DNA of 64,000 nucleotides from assembly GCF_028435365.1 (NCBI RefSeq), contig NZ_JAGTJJ010000036.1, positions 1 to 64,000 of the forward strand, given 5' to 3'. A model generated the notes under the pieces. That model did not search any database, was not told the DNA's origin, and worked only from the letters and a program-made list of their open reading frames with translations. Each line of letters begins with the position of its first letter. The first letter of the stretch is position 1. Made by a program: the position numbers and the translations under genes. Shown piece by piece: positions 1 to 9,683 of the stretch. Origin of the DNA: Polyangium jinanense (GTDB lineage: Bacteria > Myxococcota > Polyangia > Polyangiales > Polyangiaceae).

Positions 1-104
1 CATCGCGCAGTTCTTCCAACTCGAGTCCAGGGCTTGCCCTGGTTCGGGTCGAGGGGCGAATAGCCCCCGCGGGGCCCGGGGCAGCGCCCCGGCGCGGCGG
101 CTCC
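1..104 (-). repeat. Structured dispersed repeat, copy R1 (cut by window edge)
   Basis: This is one of nine copies in the window. It reads, in + strand order, the right half of the long stem SL4 (GCGCAGTTCTTCCA), SL3 (CCAGGGC-tt-GCCCTGG), SL2 (GGGGC...GCCCC) and SL1 (CCGGGGC-agc-GCCCCGG). The left half of SL4 and the tail lie outside the window. Unlike most copies, its SL1 end faces the 5' end of a gene (the lipoprotein at 143). Confidence 0.85.
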
Positions 105-142
105 AGAGAGTCGTTCTTCGCCGGACTTCTCTGCGACCTTCA

Positions 143-1735
143 ATGGTACGCTTGGGCTCTCTCATGCTTGCACGACTTCTCCGGGGAACTGGAATCCTTT
201 TTGGTTTGCTCGTGGCCGGCGGGACCCTCGTCGCCTCTGGCGCATGCTCGCTTGGCAACGTCACGCAGGACGACTGCAAGAGCGACGACGAGTGCGTCCT
301 CGCGATCGGCCCGAACAGCACGTGTGTCGCGGGGTACTGCACCGATCCGCCCGCGTGCTCCACGGGCCACGATTGCCGCAAGCTCGGCGGCGGCGGCGCG
401 TGCGTCGACGGCGTCTGCGTCTCGGCGTTCCCCAAGCACCCGCAGTGCAGCACGATCCTCGAGCCGGCGGACCTCGCTGACCGGCCCCTCGCCGGCCCTG
501 ACGCGCCGCTCGTCATCGGCAGCATCTTCTCGATCGGCGAGGCGAAAGACGAGGTCCTCACGCAGTCGGTCCGCGTCGCCGTGCGCGAGATCAATGGCAG
601 CGACAAACTCAACCGCGGTCAGCGCATGGCTGTTGTCGTCTGCGACAACGGCGGCGAGAACAACACCGCGACCGGCGCCGCGCGCGACGAGCTCAACCAG
701 GCTGCACTCGACTACCTTGCGGGCACGCTTGGCGTCCCGTACATCGTCGGCCCCCTCTCCTCCTCGGACTCGCTCCGGCTCATCGCGCGCCTCAAGGAGA
801 AGCAGTATCCCACGGTGATCATCTCGCCCTCGGCGACGAGCCCGGCGCTCACGGACGCCGACGATCGCCTCGCGACGAACGAGCCGGGGCTCTTCTGGCG
901 CACCTGTCCGAGCGACACGCACCAGGGCCTCGTCATGGCGAACGACGTGATCTCACCCGACCCTGTCGTCGCGGGCGGCAACGTCGCCGTCGCCTACGTC
1001 AGCGACGCGTACGGCCAGGGCCTCGCCACCGTCTTCCGGGAGAGGTACGGGCTCGACAAGTCCCAGCTCTTCCCGATCGAGGAGGCCAAGCTCTCCGATC
1101 CCGCGGCGCTCGCCAAGCTCGCCTCCGATGTCGACATGTACAACCCCGCCGGCGTCCTCGTGATCACGGTTCAGGCGGGACAAACCGTCGAGATCTTGAA
1201 GGCGATGGTGGGCAAGCCGGTCGCGGGGCGTAAGTTCTTCTTCACGGACGGCGCCAAGGACGCGACGAAGCTGCTCGATCCGAACCTCTCCTCCGAGGTG
1301 AAGCAGATGATCGCGGGCTCCCAGGGCACCGCGCCCGCGAGCCCCTCGGGGCAGATCTACGAGACCTTCCGCGCGAACATGCAGTCGCAGTTCGACACGG
1401 ATCCGGCCGATTTCTCGTTCACCGCGCATGCCTACGACGCCACGTACGTCGGCGCGTACGGGGTCATCTGGGCCTCGCGCCAGGGGACGGATTACGACGG
1501 CCGGCAGGTGGCCGAGGGCATGGGGCGCCTGGCCTCGGGGGATATCATCGATATCACCTCGACCGCCTGGCCCAAGGGGAAGAGCACGCTCGCCGCGGGC
1601 GGCAACATCAACATCTCCGGCACCTCGGGCCCGCTCAATTTCGAGCCCGCGACCGGCGAGGCCCCGGGCCGCATCGAGATCTGGGCCGTCTCGAACGACC
1701 AGTTCGTGACGGTCACGGTCAAAGACCCCCCGTGA
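143..1735 (+). CDS. ABC-transporter-type substrate-binding lipoprotein (LivJ-like periplasmic binding fold)
   Basis: The 530-residue protein has a lipoprotein signal ending in a lipobox-like VASGAC near residue 34. A Cys-rich segment follows (residues about 45-105, with repeated DxC/CVxGxC patterns common in myxobacterial surface lipoproteins). The rest resembles the type I periplasmic binding fold of branched-chain amino acid receptors: 'LVIGSIFSIG', 'REING', 'YIVGPLSSSDS' and the hinge-like 'VAVAYVSDAYGQG'. It probably sits in the outer or inner membrane facing the periplasm and binds a small ligand. No permease or ATPase genes lie next to it, so transport is not established and it may be a sensor. 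An internal Met at 164 is an alternative start. Confidence 0.8.
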   Translation: MVRLGSLMLARLLRGTGILFGLLVAGGTLVASGACSLGNVTQDDCKSDDECVLAIGPNSTCVAGYCTDPPACSTGHDCRKLGGGGACVDGVCVSAFPKHPQCSTILEPADLADRPLAGPDAPLVIGSIFSIGEAKDEVLTQSVRVAVREINGSDKLNRGQRMAVVVCDNGGENNTATGAARDELNQAALDYLAGTLGVPYIVGPLSSSDSLRLIARLKEKQYPTVIISPSATSPALTDADDRLATNEPGLFWRTCPSDTHQGLVMANDVISPDPVVAGGNVAVAYVSDAYGQGLATVFRERYGLDKSQLFPIEEAKLSDPAALAKLASDVDMYNPAGVLVITVQAGQTVEILKAMVGKPVAGRKFFFTDGAKDATKLLDPNLSSEVKQMIAGSQGTAPASPSGQIYETFRANMQSQFDTDPADFSFTAHAYDATYVGAYGVIWASRQGTDYDGRQVAEGMGRLASGDIIDITSTAWPKGKSTLAAGGNINISGTSGPLNFEPATGEAPGRIEIWAVSNDQFVTVTVKDPP

Positions 1736-1787
1736 TCGGACGCCCGCGCGGCTTGCGTTCCCGCCGCGCCCCGCTTACACGCGGCCC

Positions 1788-2774
1788 ATGCGCGCCGTCG
1801 TCATTCGTTCTCCCGGGGGACCCGAGGTCCTCGAGCTCCGCGACCTGCCCGATCCCGACCCGCCCTACGGCCACGTCCGTGTCCGCGTCCACCTCACGGG
1901 CGTCAACCGCGCCGACCTCCTCCAGCGCGCCGGCTTCTACCCTGCCCCGCCCGGCGTCCCCGCCGACATTCCTGGCCTCGAATACGTCGGCACGGTCGAC
2001 GCCGTCGGCCCCGGCGTCACCCGGTATTCGGGCGGCGAGCGCGTCTACGGCATCATCGCGGGCGGCGCTTATGCCGAGCGGCTCGTCGCGCACGAGCGCG
2101 AGGTCGTCCCCGCGCCCGCGGGCCTCTCCGACGAGGACGCCGCGGCCGTTCCCGAGGCATTTCTGACGGCGCTCGACGCGCTCCTCGTGCGTGGCCGCCT
2201 CGCGCCCGGCGAACGGGTCCTCGTGCATGCGGCGGGCAGCGGCGTCGGCACCGCGGGCGTCCAGATCGCCCGCGCGCTCGGCTGCTTCGTGATCGGCACG
2301 AGCCGCACCGCGGACAAACTCGATCGATGCCGCGAGCTCGGCCTCGACGAGGGCATCGTCGTCCCGGGCGGCGTCTTCGCGGCCGAGGTCCTCGCCCGCA
2401 CGGGCGGGGCCGGCGTGGACGTCGTCCTCGACCTCGTGGGCGGCGCCTACGTCCCGGAGACCCTTGCCGCGGCCGCGAAGAAGGCCCGCATTGTCATCGT
2501 GGGCTTGACGGCGGGAGCGAGCGCGCCCGTCCCGCTCGGCGTGCTTTTGCAAAAGCGGCTGGAGGTCATCGGCACGGTGCTCCGGTCGCGGCCGATCGAG
2601 GAGAAGATCGAGGCGGCGAAATTGCTCGAGCGCACGATTGGCCCGTGGCTCTCGCGGGGAATCGTGCGGCCCGTGGTCGATCGCGTGTTTCCGCTTTCGG
2701 AGGCGGTCGAGGCCCACCGGTACGTCGCGTCGAACGTGTCGTTCGGCAAGGTCTTGCTCGACGCTCGGGTCTAG
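1788..2774 (+). CDS. NAD(P)H quinone oxidoreductase, PIG3/QOR type (MDR superfamily)
   Basis: This 328-residue protein has the usual length and layout of zinc-free medium-chain reductases. The N-terminal GroES-like part carries 'GVNRADLLQRAGFYPAPPG', the PIG3-type signature. The cofactor-binding motif is 'HAAGSGVGTAGVQIA' near residue 145, and the C-terminus is 'HRYVASNVSFGKVLLD'. No structural or catalytic zinc cysteines are seen. It should reduce quinones or enones with NADPH in the cytoplasm. It follows the lipoprotein gene by about 50 bp on the same strand, but a functional link is not evident. The family call is firm; the physiological substrate is unknown. Confidence 0.9.
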   Translation: MRAVVIRSPGGPEVLELRDLPDPDPPYGHVRVRVHLTGVNRADLLQRAGFYPAPPGVPADIPGLEYVGTVDAVGPGVTRYSGGERVYGIIAGGAYAERLVAHEREVVPAPAGLSDEDAAAVPEAFLTALDALLVRGRLAPGERVLVHAAGSGVGTAGVQIARALGCFVIGTSRTADKLDRCRELGLDEGIVVPGGVFAAEVLARTGGAGVDVVLDLVGGAYVPETLAAAAKKARIVIVGLTAGASAPVPLGVLLQKRLEVIGTVLRSRPIEEKIEAAKLLERTIGPWLSRGIVRPVVDRVFPLSEAVEAHRYVASNVSFGKVLLDARV

Positions 2775-2841
2775 TCTCGAGGGGGACGCGAGGCGAGCTC
2801 GCTGCGCGATCTCGCAGGGCGCCGACCGTTCGGCGCCCTCC

Positions 2842-5715
2842 TCAGTAGGTCCCGACGAGATCCACCAGAAACGTCCGCCCATTCTGGGGCATCGTCCGGC
2901 TCTGGAACGTATCCGTCACGGGCACGAGCACGCGGCGGTCGGCGATGTTGTACACGCCCACGACGTACCGAATTCCGTACGATTTCACCTCGCCCGACAC
3001 CGTCACATCGCCGACCACCTGGGTCCCCGTCGCGCCGCCGCCCACGAGCAGGCGCGGCGCCTCCAGCGTCATGCGGAGTCCAAGCGACGCGATCGAGGGC
3101 ACGACCGGAATCACGCCACGAAAGCCGGCGAGGTGCTCCGGTACATTGAGCACCCGCGGATCGGCGAGCGTCTCGTCGAGGTACGTTGCGCGCTGATATC
3201 CGTACGTCGCGGCGAGCATCCACCCTTTGCGCCATTCGCGCCGGATCTCGGCGTCCGCGCCGAGCACGAGCATGCCCGTGTCGCTGTTCGCGTATGCCAC
3301 CGTGGGCCGCCCGGGAATCGGCTTCGTGAAGATGAGCCCGTCGATGTGGCTCCCGTGCACGGCCACGAGCGCCGCCCAGTCTTCGAGGAAACGTTGCGTG
3401 TACTCGATCTCGCCGGACCAGATCTTCTCGGCGTCGAGCTGCTGCGTGGGTTTTTCGTGGGACTGGCCGTTGTCGTTGTAGAGCTGCTCGTAAATGCTCG
3501 GCGCCCGGAATGCGCGGCCGCCCATCAGCTTGAGGGTGCCGTCTTTCACGGGCCGCGTGATGATCGCCGCGCGCGGCACGAACACCGCGCCGAACGTGCT
3601 GTACACGTCGATACGCAAGCCGCCGGAGAGCCGGAGCCACGGAAGCGGCGCGCCCTCCGCGAGCGCATACCCCGCGGCGAACCGATAAGGCTGCCGCTCG
3701 TCCAGGTATCGCTCCGTGGTCACGCGATTGACATCTTCGCGGCCCTGGAGCGTCGCCTCCGGGTGCCATTGCCCCTCGCCGCCCACCGTGACGCGCAGCC
3801 GCTGCCCCGGCGAATACACGAGCCGCGCCTCGCCGCCGAGCCACGTGCCCGCGAAATCCTCGATGTTGTCGACCTCGTCGTCGAACGCGTACGTCGCGTG
3901 ATAGACGTAGCGATTCGCGTGCGCGCGGACGAGCAATTGCAGCGATTGCGTCAGGCGCGGCTCGAAGCGCGCCTCCAGCATCATGCGTGTATCACCGAAC
4001 GAGGTCCGCGGATTGCCGACCGCCGTCGCGTACGCGCCGACCGGGATCGACTGCGTCCGATGATGGACGAGCCATTGCATCGTCGCCGGGCCCCAGTACG
4101 CGCGCCCGGCCGTGCCGCCCGCCTGGAAGGCCTCGACCCCGCGCGCCCGGTACGGCTCGGTTTGGCCCGTGATCGGCACCTCCAGATCGAAGCCGTCCGA
4201 TTGCGCGCCCCACCCGCTCGCCCAGATCCCCTTGTCTTGCCCCTTCCGCAGGTGAAACCCGCCGCGCCCACGCAAGACCGCGCCGTCGTAGCTCCCGACG
4301 CCCACGTGCACGCCCGTGGGCTCCTCGCGCGAGCGCGTCACGAGGTTCACGATGCCCGAGAATGCGCCGGCGCCGTAGAGCAGCGATCCCGGGCCGCGCA
4401 CGATCTCGATGCGGTCCACGTCGTGCAGATCGCCCCGGCCGTCCGAGCCGATGTACGAGCTGTTCAGGAGGTTGTCGTTGAGCGCCTGCCCGTCCGAGAG
4501 CACGAGCACGCGGCTTCCATAATCGTTTGGCTGGCCAATCGCGCGGATCGAGGCCGACGCGTACCCCCGGTCGTTCGCGATGGCCACGCCGCGCACGCCG
4601 CGAAGCGCCTCCGCGATCGTCGGATACCCGAACGCCGAGAGCTCGCGCCGATCGATCACCGTGACCGAACTCGGCGCGTCCTCGATCCGCTCGGCGAACC
4701 GCGACGCCGCCGTCACTTCGCGCAGCGGCACGAGGTCGAGCGTGCCGAGATCCACCTGCTCGCCCTGTCGCACCACGATGTCGCGCACCACGGGCGCGTG
4801 CCCGGGCAAACTCACGCGCACCTGCCGCGCGCCCGCGGGCACCTCGCGAATCACCGCGGGCGAAAAACCGGCCGCGCGCCCGTCGATGGTCACGAGCGCG
4901 CCCGCCTCCGTCGTCCCCACGACGACGATGCCCACCGGCGGCCGCAACGTGAGGCTCACCTCGGTCGTCTGGCCCGCCACCACATTCACCGGTCGCGCCG
5001 GCGCCGAGGCGCCCTCCGCGGTCACATAAAGCTCGTGCTTGCCCGGCGGCAGCGCGAGCTCACACGGCGCGACACACGCGGGCGGGCCCGACTCCTCGTC
5101 GACCCGCACCGCCGCGCGCGGCGCACCCGTCACGGCCACCTTCACTTTGCCGACGATCCGGACGAGCGAGAGCGAAACGCGCGCCTCGCTCCCCCGCTTG
5201 GCCACGACCTCCTCGCTCGTCGCGACCTCATACCCTGGGAGCTCGGCGATGATGCGGTATTTCCCCTCGTTGACGGCGAGCGGCCGCGGCGCGTGGCCGC
5301 GCGAGCCGAGATCCTTTCGATCGATGTAAATGGTGGCGCCGGGCGGATCCGTGACGACGTCGAGGATCGCCACGTTCGGCGCGAGGCGCGTGATCGCCGA
5401 TTTCGAGGCCTCGATCGCCGTGGGATCCGTCTCCCCGGCGAGGGCGTCGACGTAATAGCGGTGCGCGTCGGGCCATTGCCGGAGCTGCTCGAACGAGCGC
5501 GCGATGTTGAACACGACGCGCCGGTTCGGGACGAGCCGGTTCGACAGCAAAAAATGCTCGAGCGCGCTGGTGTAATCGCCCTTCTGGTAATCGGCGGCGC
5601 CGAGCTGGAAATGGAGCTCGGCCTCGTCGGCGAGCCCGTCGGCGGAGGCGCGCGCCGCGCCGAAGAGCACGAGCGCGGCGGCGAAAATCGGTCCGAGGAC
5701 ACGAGGAGGCCTCAT
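2842..5715 (-). CDS. TonB-dependent outer-membrane receptor with N-terminal TPR and PEGA domains
   Basis: The protein has about 957 residues, starting at ATG 5715; a GTG at 5724 is also in frame. A signal peptide ends near 'ARASADG'. Then come a short TPR-like part (about 25-100), three PEGA-like beta domains with 'PPGATIYIDRKDLG' and 'LPGYE'-type motifs (about 110-320), a plug domain with 'DAPSSVTVIDRRELSAFGYPTIAEALRGV' split over the TonB-box-distal start, 'IEIVRGPGSLLYG', and a beta-barrel to the end. Such proteins import metal chelates or oligomers using TonB energy. The added TPR/PEGA module is unusual and may contact peptidoglycan or periplasmic partners. The gene starts 12 nt (ATG) or 3 nt (GTG) after the stop of the upstream kinase, so the two are likely cotranscribed. 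Confidence 0.88.
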   Translation of the reverse strand: MRPPRVLGPIFAAALVLFGAARASADGLADEAELHFQLGAADYQKGDYTSALEHFLLSNRLVPNRRVVFNIARSFEQLRQWPDAHRYYVDALAGETDPTAIEASKSAITRLAPNVAILDVVTDPPGATIYIDRKDLGSRGHAPRPLAVNEGKYRIIAELPGYEVATSEEVVAKRGSEARVSLSLVRIVGKVKVAVTGAPRAAVRVDEESGPPACVAPCELALPPGKHELYVTAEGASAPARPVNVVAGQTTEVSLTLRPPVGIVVVGTTEAGALVTIDGRAAGFSPAVIREVPAGARQVRVSLPGHAPVVRDIVVRQGEQVDLGTLDLVPLREVTAASRFAERIEDAPSSVTVIDRRELSAFGYPTIAEALRGVRGVAIANDRGYASASIRAIGQPNDYGSRVLVLSDGQALNDNLLNSSYIGSDGRGDLHDVDRIEIVRGPGSLLYGAGAFSGIVNLVTRSREEPTGVHVGVGSYDGAVLRGRGGFHLRKGQDKGIWASGWGAQSDGFDLEVPITGQTEPYRARGVEAFQAGGTAGRAYWGPATMQWLVHHRTQSIPVGAYATAVGNPRTSFGDTRMMLEARFEPRLTQSLQLLVRAHANRYVYHATYAFDDEVDNIEDFAGTWLGGEARLVYSPGQRLRVTVGGEGQWHPEATLQGREDVNRVTTERYLDERQPYRFAAGYALAEGAPLPWLRLSGGLRIDVYSTFGAVFVPRAAIITRPVKDGTLKLMGGRAFRAPSIYEQLYNDNGQSHEKPTQQLDAEKIWSGEIEYTQRFLEDWAALVAVHGSHIDGLIFTKPIPGRPTVAYANSDTGMLVLGADAEIRREWRKGWMLAATYGYQRATYLDETLADPRVLNVPEHLAGFRGVIPVVPSIASLGLRMTLEAPRLLVGGGATGTQVVGDVTVSGEVKSYGIRYVVGVYNIADRRVLVPVTDTFQSRTMPQNGRTFLVDLVGTY

Positions 5716-5727
5716 CAAAGACACACG

Positions 5728-7248
5728 TCACCGGCCCAGGTAAATGTCGCTCTTGCCCGGGGGCTTCGGCGCGGCGGATGCACGCGTCGTCGCGCGGGGC
5801 CAGGGCGCGAGGCCTCGGGAAGAACCGCTCGCGCTCGGGGCCGCCGGCGCGGCGCTCGGCGCAGGCACGTCCTCCGTCTCGGCCTGCCCCGTCGTGACCG
5901 CGGGCTCCGCGACCGGCGTATTCGTGGGCGAAATGCCGGGCGACGCCTGCCCCGGATTGGTTTGTCCTGCCGGGGTTTGTTCCACCGTTGTTTGTCCGGA
6001 CCCTTCGGGCAACCGCAGCCCCACGAACGCGACGCTCCCGCCCACCACGAGCGCGAGGGCCGCCATGGCCACGAAGGCCAGCGCGCTCGAGCGTCGCTTC
6101 GGCGGCGTCGCCTGCGTGATCGCCGCGGGCGCCGACGAAGGCGCGCCGATCTGCATGGCGGCCGGCGTCTCGGCCGAGATCCCGAGCGCCGCGCCCGACC
6201 AGCGCATCGTCGGAGGTTCCGCCATCATGTGCGAACCCGCCTCCGCCAGCCCCCGCGGAGGAGCCGGAGGCGGCTGCGAGAGCGTCGGCGGGCGCGGCGG
6301 CAGGACCGAGACCCGCGCGCGCTCCGGCTCGGGCAGCGGCACCAGCATGCGCTCGTGGATCGCGGCGTTCGCCTCGCCGGGCGGGAGCAGCGCGATGAGC
6401 GCCGCGTGCATCTCTGCGGCGCTCTGGAAACGCTGCGTGGGATCGAGATCGAGGGCGCGATGCACGACCGCCGCCACCTCGGGCGGCACCCACGGCGCGA
6501 GCCGCTCCACGCGCTCGGCCGGCTCGGTGCAAATCGCGATGATGAGCTCCCCGAGCGCGCCGCTGTCCCGGTGCGGCGTCACGCCCGTGAGGGCCTGGTA
6601 GAGCACCACGCCGAGCGACCAGAGATCGGCGCGCCCGTCGATCTGCTTGTGCCCGCGCGCCTGCTCCGGCGCCATGTAGAGCGGCGATCCGAGCATGCTG
6701 CCGGTCTGCGTCAAGCTCGTCAGCTCGCCGGCCTCGGCCATGCTCTCGGGATCGGGGGCGAGCTTTGCGATGCCGAAATCCAGGATCTTGACCGTGCACT
6801 CGCCGGGCCTCGGGCCACGCGTGAGGAACAGGTTCGCCGGCTTCACGTCGCGGTGCACGATGCGCTGCGCGTGGGCCACGTCGAGCCCGCGGCAGGCCTG
6901 GACCACGATACGCACCGCGAGATCGGGGCGGATCGGGCCGAGCCGCTTGAAGAGCGCGCGCACGTCCTCGCCTTGGAGCACCTCCATCACGAGGAACGGC
7001 AGGCCCGAGTGGCCGTCGCGGCCCGCGTCGAGCGCGCGCACCACGTGCGGCGTGTCGAGGCCCCGCGCCGCGCGCGCCTCGCGTTCGAAGCGCCCGAGCA
7101 GCACCTCGTTCCGCGCGACCTCCGCGGTCACGACCTTCACGGCGACACGCGCGCCGCTCTGCGTATCGGTGGCCTCGTAGACGGCCCCCATTCCGCCTGC
7201 ACCGAGCCTGCGTTCGATCCGGTATCGGCCGCCGATGAGGTCATTCAT
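5728..7248 (-). CDS. Ser/Thr protein kinase (Hanks type), membrane anchored
   Basis: This 506-residue protein starts at ATG 7248, directly before the first kinase beta strand (MNDLIGGRYRIERRLG). The reading frame stays open far upstream, but that part is antisense to the mannosidase gene. The kinase domain (about 8-275) has the Gly-rich loop GAGGMG, Lys in 'VAVKVV', HRDVKPAN, DFG and 'GSPLYMAPEQ'. A Pro-rich juxtamembrane region follows, then one membrane segment ('ALAFVAMAALALVVGG', about 388-405) and a Pro/Thr/Ala-rich extracytoplasmic tail. All catalytic motifs are intact. It is probably cotranscribed with the TonB receptor downstream, which suggests a sensor role tied to uptake; this is inference. 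Confidence 0.92.
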   Translation of the reverse strand: MNDLIGGRYRIERRLGAGGMGAVYEATDTQSGARVAVKVVTAEVARNEVLLGRFEREARAARGLDTPHVVRALDAGRDGHSGLPFLVMEVLQGEDVRALFKRLGPIRPDLAVRIVVQACRGLDVAHAQRIVHRDVKPANLFLTRGPRPGECTVKILDFGIAKLAPDPESMAEAGELTSLTQTGSMLGSPLYMAPEQARGHKQIDGRADLWSLGVVLYQALTGVTPHRDSGALGELIIAICTEPAERVERLAPWVPPEVAAVVHRALDLDPTQRFQSAAEMHAALIALLPPGEANAAIHERMLVPLPEPERARVSVLPPRPPTLSQPPPAPPRGLAEAGSHMMAEPPTMRWSGAALGISAETPAAMQIGAPSSAPAAITQATPPKRRSSALAFVAMAALALVVGGSVAFVGLRLPEGSGQTTVEQTPAGQTNPGQASPGISPTNTPVAEPAVTTGQAETEDVPAPSAAPAAPSASGSSRGLAPWPRATTRASAAPKPPGKSDIYLGR

Positions 7249-7338
7249 GCCAAGCGCGAAATCCACGCTAAGGGATCTCGCGCGTCGTCGCAAGGCTCGG
7301 GTTGACGCCCGCGTCGCCTTCGTGTTCGCATCGCGCGT

Positions 7339-9666
7339 ATGCCGCCTCGCCTCGATCGATCCCTCGCGCCCCTCCTCGTGCTCGGTCTGACGAACGTCCT
7401 CGGCGGAACCGGCTGCACGCTCGAGCCGCAGGACGTGCCCACGGAGAGGCCGACGATGGTCGAGGATCCGCTCGTCTACGCCGATCCGCGTGTCGGCAGC
7501 GGCGGCTTCGGCTTCGCGAATGGCAGCGCCTTCCCCGGCGCGGCGGCGCCGTTCGGGCTCGCGAAGGTCGGCCCGGACACCCGCGGCCCCTACGATACCA
7601 TCAATTTTTTGCATTACTCGGGCTACTGGGCCGGCGACGACCAGGTCCGGGCCTTTTCGCACCTGCACCTGCACGGCACGGGCGCGACCGATTACGGCAT
7701 CCTCGGGGTGATGCCGATCGACGCGTTCGAGGCGTCCCGCTTCTCGGCGCCCGGCTACGAATCGCACTTCGACAAGGCGACGGAGAGGGCCTCGCCCGGG
7801 TATTACGAGGTCACCCTGGATCGGGGCTCGATCCACAGCGAGCTCACGGCGACGCGGCACGCGGCGCAGCATCGCCACGGGTATCCGGCCGGCACGAAGG
7901 AGGGGCACGTCGTCTTCGATCTCGATCATCACCTGGGCGGAGGCGAGGTCACGCAGGCCGAGTTCACGCTGGAGCCCGAGGCGCAACGTATCCGGGGCAA
8001 ACTCCATCACGTGGGCGGGATGTCGGGCGGCTTCGGGGGCTACGATGTCTTCTTCGAGGCCCGGACGCGCGCGGCGTGGAAAGCGGCGCAGGTCTGGTCG
8101 AACGGCGACGCGCCCGCGGAGGGGACGAGCGGCAGCGGCACGAAGGTCGGCTTCGCGCTCTCCTTTGATCTCGGCGCGGACGCGGTGATCGAATTGAAGA
8201 TCGGGCTCTCGTTCGTCTCGCTGGAGAACGCCACGGAAAACCTCGAAACCGAGATCCCGGACTGGGATTTCGAGGGCACGCGGGCAAAGACGGCCACGGC
8301 CTGGAGCGATCTGCTCGGCCGCATGAAGCTCTGGGGCGGCACCGAGACCGAGCGGCGCATCTTTTATTCGTCGCTCTACCGCGCGTTCCTCATGCCCACC
8401 GCGTCGAGCGACGTCGACGGGAGTTACCTCTACGGCGGAGAGCAGCGCACCGCGGACGGTTTTTCCTTCCTGACCGATCAATCGCTCTGGGACACCTACC
8501 GCACGGTGACCCCGTTTTATTCGCTCGTCGCGCCCGAGGCCGCACGCGACACGGTCCGATCGCTGCATGCCATGGCCGAGATCTCCGGCTTCTTCCCGAA
8601 ATGGCCCATTGCCACGGGCGAAGCGGGCACGATGATCGGGGCCAGCGCCGACGTGGTGCTCGCCGACAGCTACATCAAGGGCGTGACCGATTTCGACGCC
8701 GAGGGCGCCTACGCCATCGCGCGCCGGGCCGCGGTCGATCCGGTCGATCCGCCCGGCGGGCGCGGCGGGCGTGGCCACGTCGTGCCGTACATGGAGTATG
8801 GTTACGTGCCGTCGAGCGTCGGCCGCTCGGCCTCGCACACGCTCGAATACGCGCACGACGACCTCGCGCTTGGCCTCTTCGCGAAGGCGCTGGGCTTGAC
8901 GGACGACGCGACCATGTTCACCGAACGCGCGAAAAACCACCGAAATCTCTTCGATCCCGCGACGGGCTTCATCCGCGCCAAGGACGAGGCCGGCAGCTTC
9001 GTCGAGAGCCCTTACAACCCGTACTCCATCTCGGACCATTACGCCGAGGCGAACGGCTGGCACAGCCTCTGGGCGCAGCACGACATCCCCGGGATCGCCG
9101 AGCTCCTCGGCGGGCAAGCGCCGTTCGTCGAGAAGCTCCAGCGCTTCCTCGAGGAATCCATCGCCGACCTCGAAGAGCGCCCCATCGAGGACAATTTTGC
9201 GTCGGCGGCGCCGCGGAATGCCTACTGGCACGGCAACGAGCCGGACATCCACGCGGCCTATGGATTCGCGCAGGTCGGCCGCGCGGACCTCACGCAGAAA
9301 TACGTCCGCTGGGTGGCGAACGCTCATTACACGGACAAACCCAGCGGCCTCGCCGGCAACGACGACGGCGGCACCCTCTCCTGCTGGTACCTCTTCACGG
9401 CTGCCGGCTTCTATCCGATCCCCGGCACCGATCGGTACATCCTCGGCACGCCCTTCTTCCCCCGCCTGGAGATCGCCGTGAAGGGAGGCACGATCGTCGT
9501 CGAAGCCCCCGCGGTCTCGGCCCAGAACATCTACGTGCAATCCGTCACCTGGAACGGTGTCGCGCTCGACAAACCCGAAATCCTCCACGGCGATCTCGCC
9601 CAGGGCGGCACGCTCCACTTCGAGATGGGCCCCGCCCCCGGTCCCTTTGGCGTCACCACGCCCTGA
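7339..9666 (+). CDS. GH92 family alpha-mannosidase, lipoprotein
   Basis: This 775-residue protein begins with a signal ending in LGGTGC (lipobox, Cys about 28). GH92 features are clear: the N-terminal 'FPGAAAPFGLAKVGPDT', 'FSHLHLHGTGATDYGILGVMP' near residue 110, and the C-terminal 'GNDDGGTLSCWYLFTAAGFYP' region followed by 'YILGTPFFP'. GH92 enzymes are calcium-dependent, inverting exo-alpha-mannosidases. The length matches the family. It is likely anchored on the cell surface to trim mannosides from prey or plant/fungal glycans. It is divergent from the kinase at 7248 with 90 bp between. Confidence 0.92.
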   Translation: MPPRLDRSLAPLLVLGLTNVLGGTGCTLEPQDVPTERPTMVEDPLVYADPRVGSGGFGFANGSAFPGAAAPFGLAKVGPDTRGPYDTINFLHYSGYWAGDDQVRAFSHLHLHGTGATDYGILGVMPIDAFEASRFSAPGYESHFDKATERASPGYYEVTLDRGSIHSELTATRHAAQHRHGYPAGTKEGHVVFDLDHHLGGGEVTQAEFTLEPEAQRIRGKLHHVGGMSGGFGGYDVFFEARTRAAWKAAQVWSNGDAPAEGTSGSGTKVGFALSFDLGADAVIELKIGLSFVSLENATENLETEIPDWDFEGTRAKTATAWSDLLGRMKLWGGTETERRIFYSSLYRAFLMPTASSDVDGSYLYGGEQRTADGFSFLTDQSLWDTYRTVTPFYSLVAPEAARDTVRSLHAMAEISGFFPKWPIATGEAGTMIGASADVVLADSYIKGVTDFDAEGAYAIARRAAVDPVDPPGGRGGRGHVVPYMEYGYVPSSVGRSASHTLEYAHDDLALGLFAKALGLTDDATMFTERAKNHRNLFDPATGFIRAKDEAGSFVESPYNPYSISDHYAEANGWHSLWAQHDIPGIAELLGGQAPFVEKLQRFLEESIADLEERPIEDNFASAAPRNAYWHGNEPDIHAAYGFAQVGRADLTQKYVRWVANAHYTDKPSGLAGNDDGGTLSCWYLFTAAGFYPIPGTDRYILGTPFFPRLEIAVKGGTIVVEAPAVSAQNIYVQSVTWNGVALDKPEILHGDLAQGGTLHFEMGPAPGPFGVTTP

Positions 9667-9683
9667 CAAACCATTTCAACGAC

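Noticed and set aside
1..104. Intrinsic terminators in each repeat hairpin
   Set aside because: There are no T-runs after the stems; the shared multi-hairpin layout speaks for one structured unit rather than separate terminators.
2638..7305. 1555-codon open frame on the + strand
   Set aside because: It is antisense to the TonB receptor and kinase, both with clear domains. Its composition is Arg/His/Ala-rich as in shadow frames of GC-rich DNA.
7249..9669. N-terminal extension of the first kinase
   Set aside because: The open frame upstream of 7248 is antisense to the GH92 gene; the kinase fold starts at once after ATG 7248.
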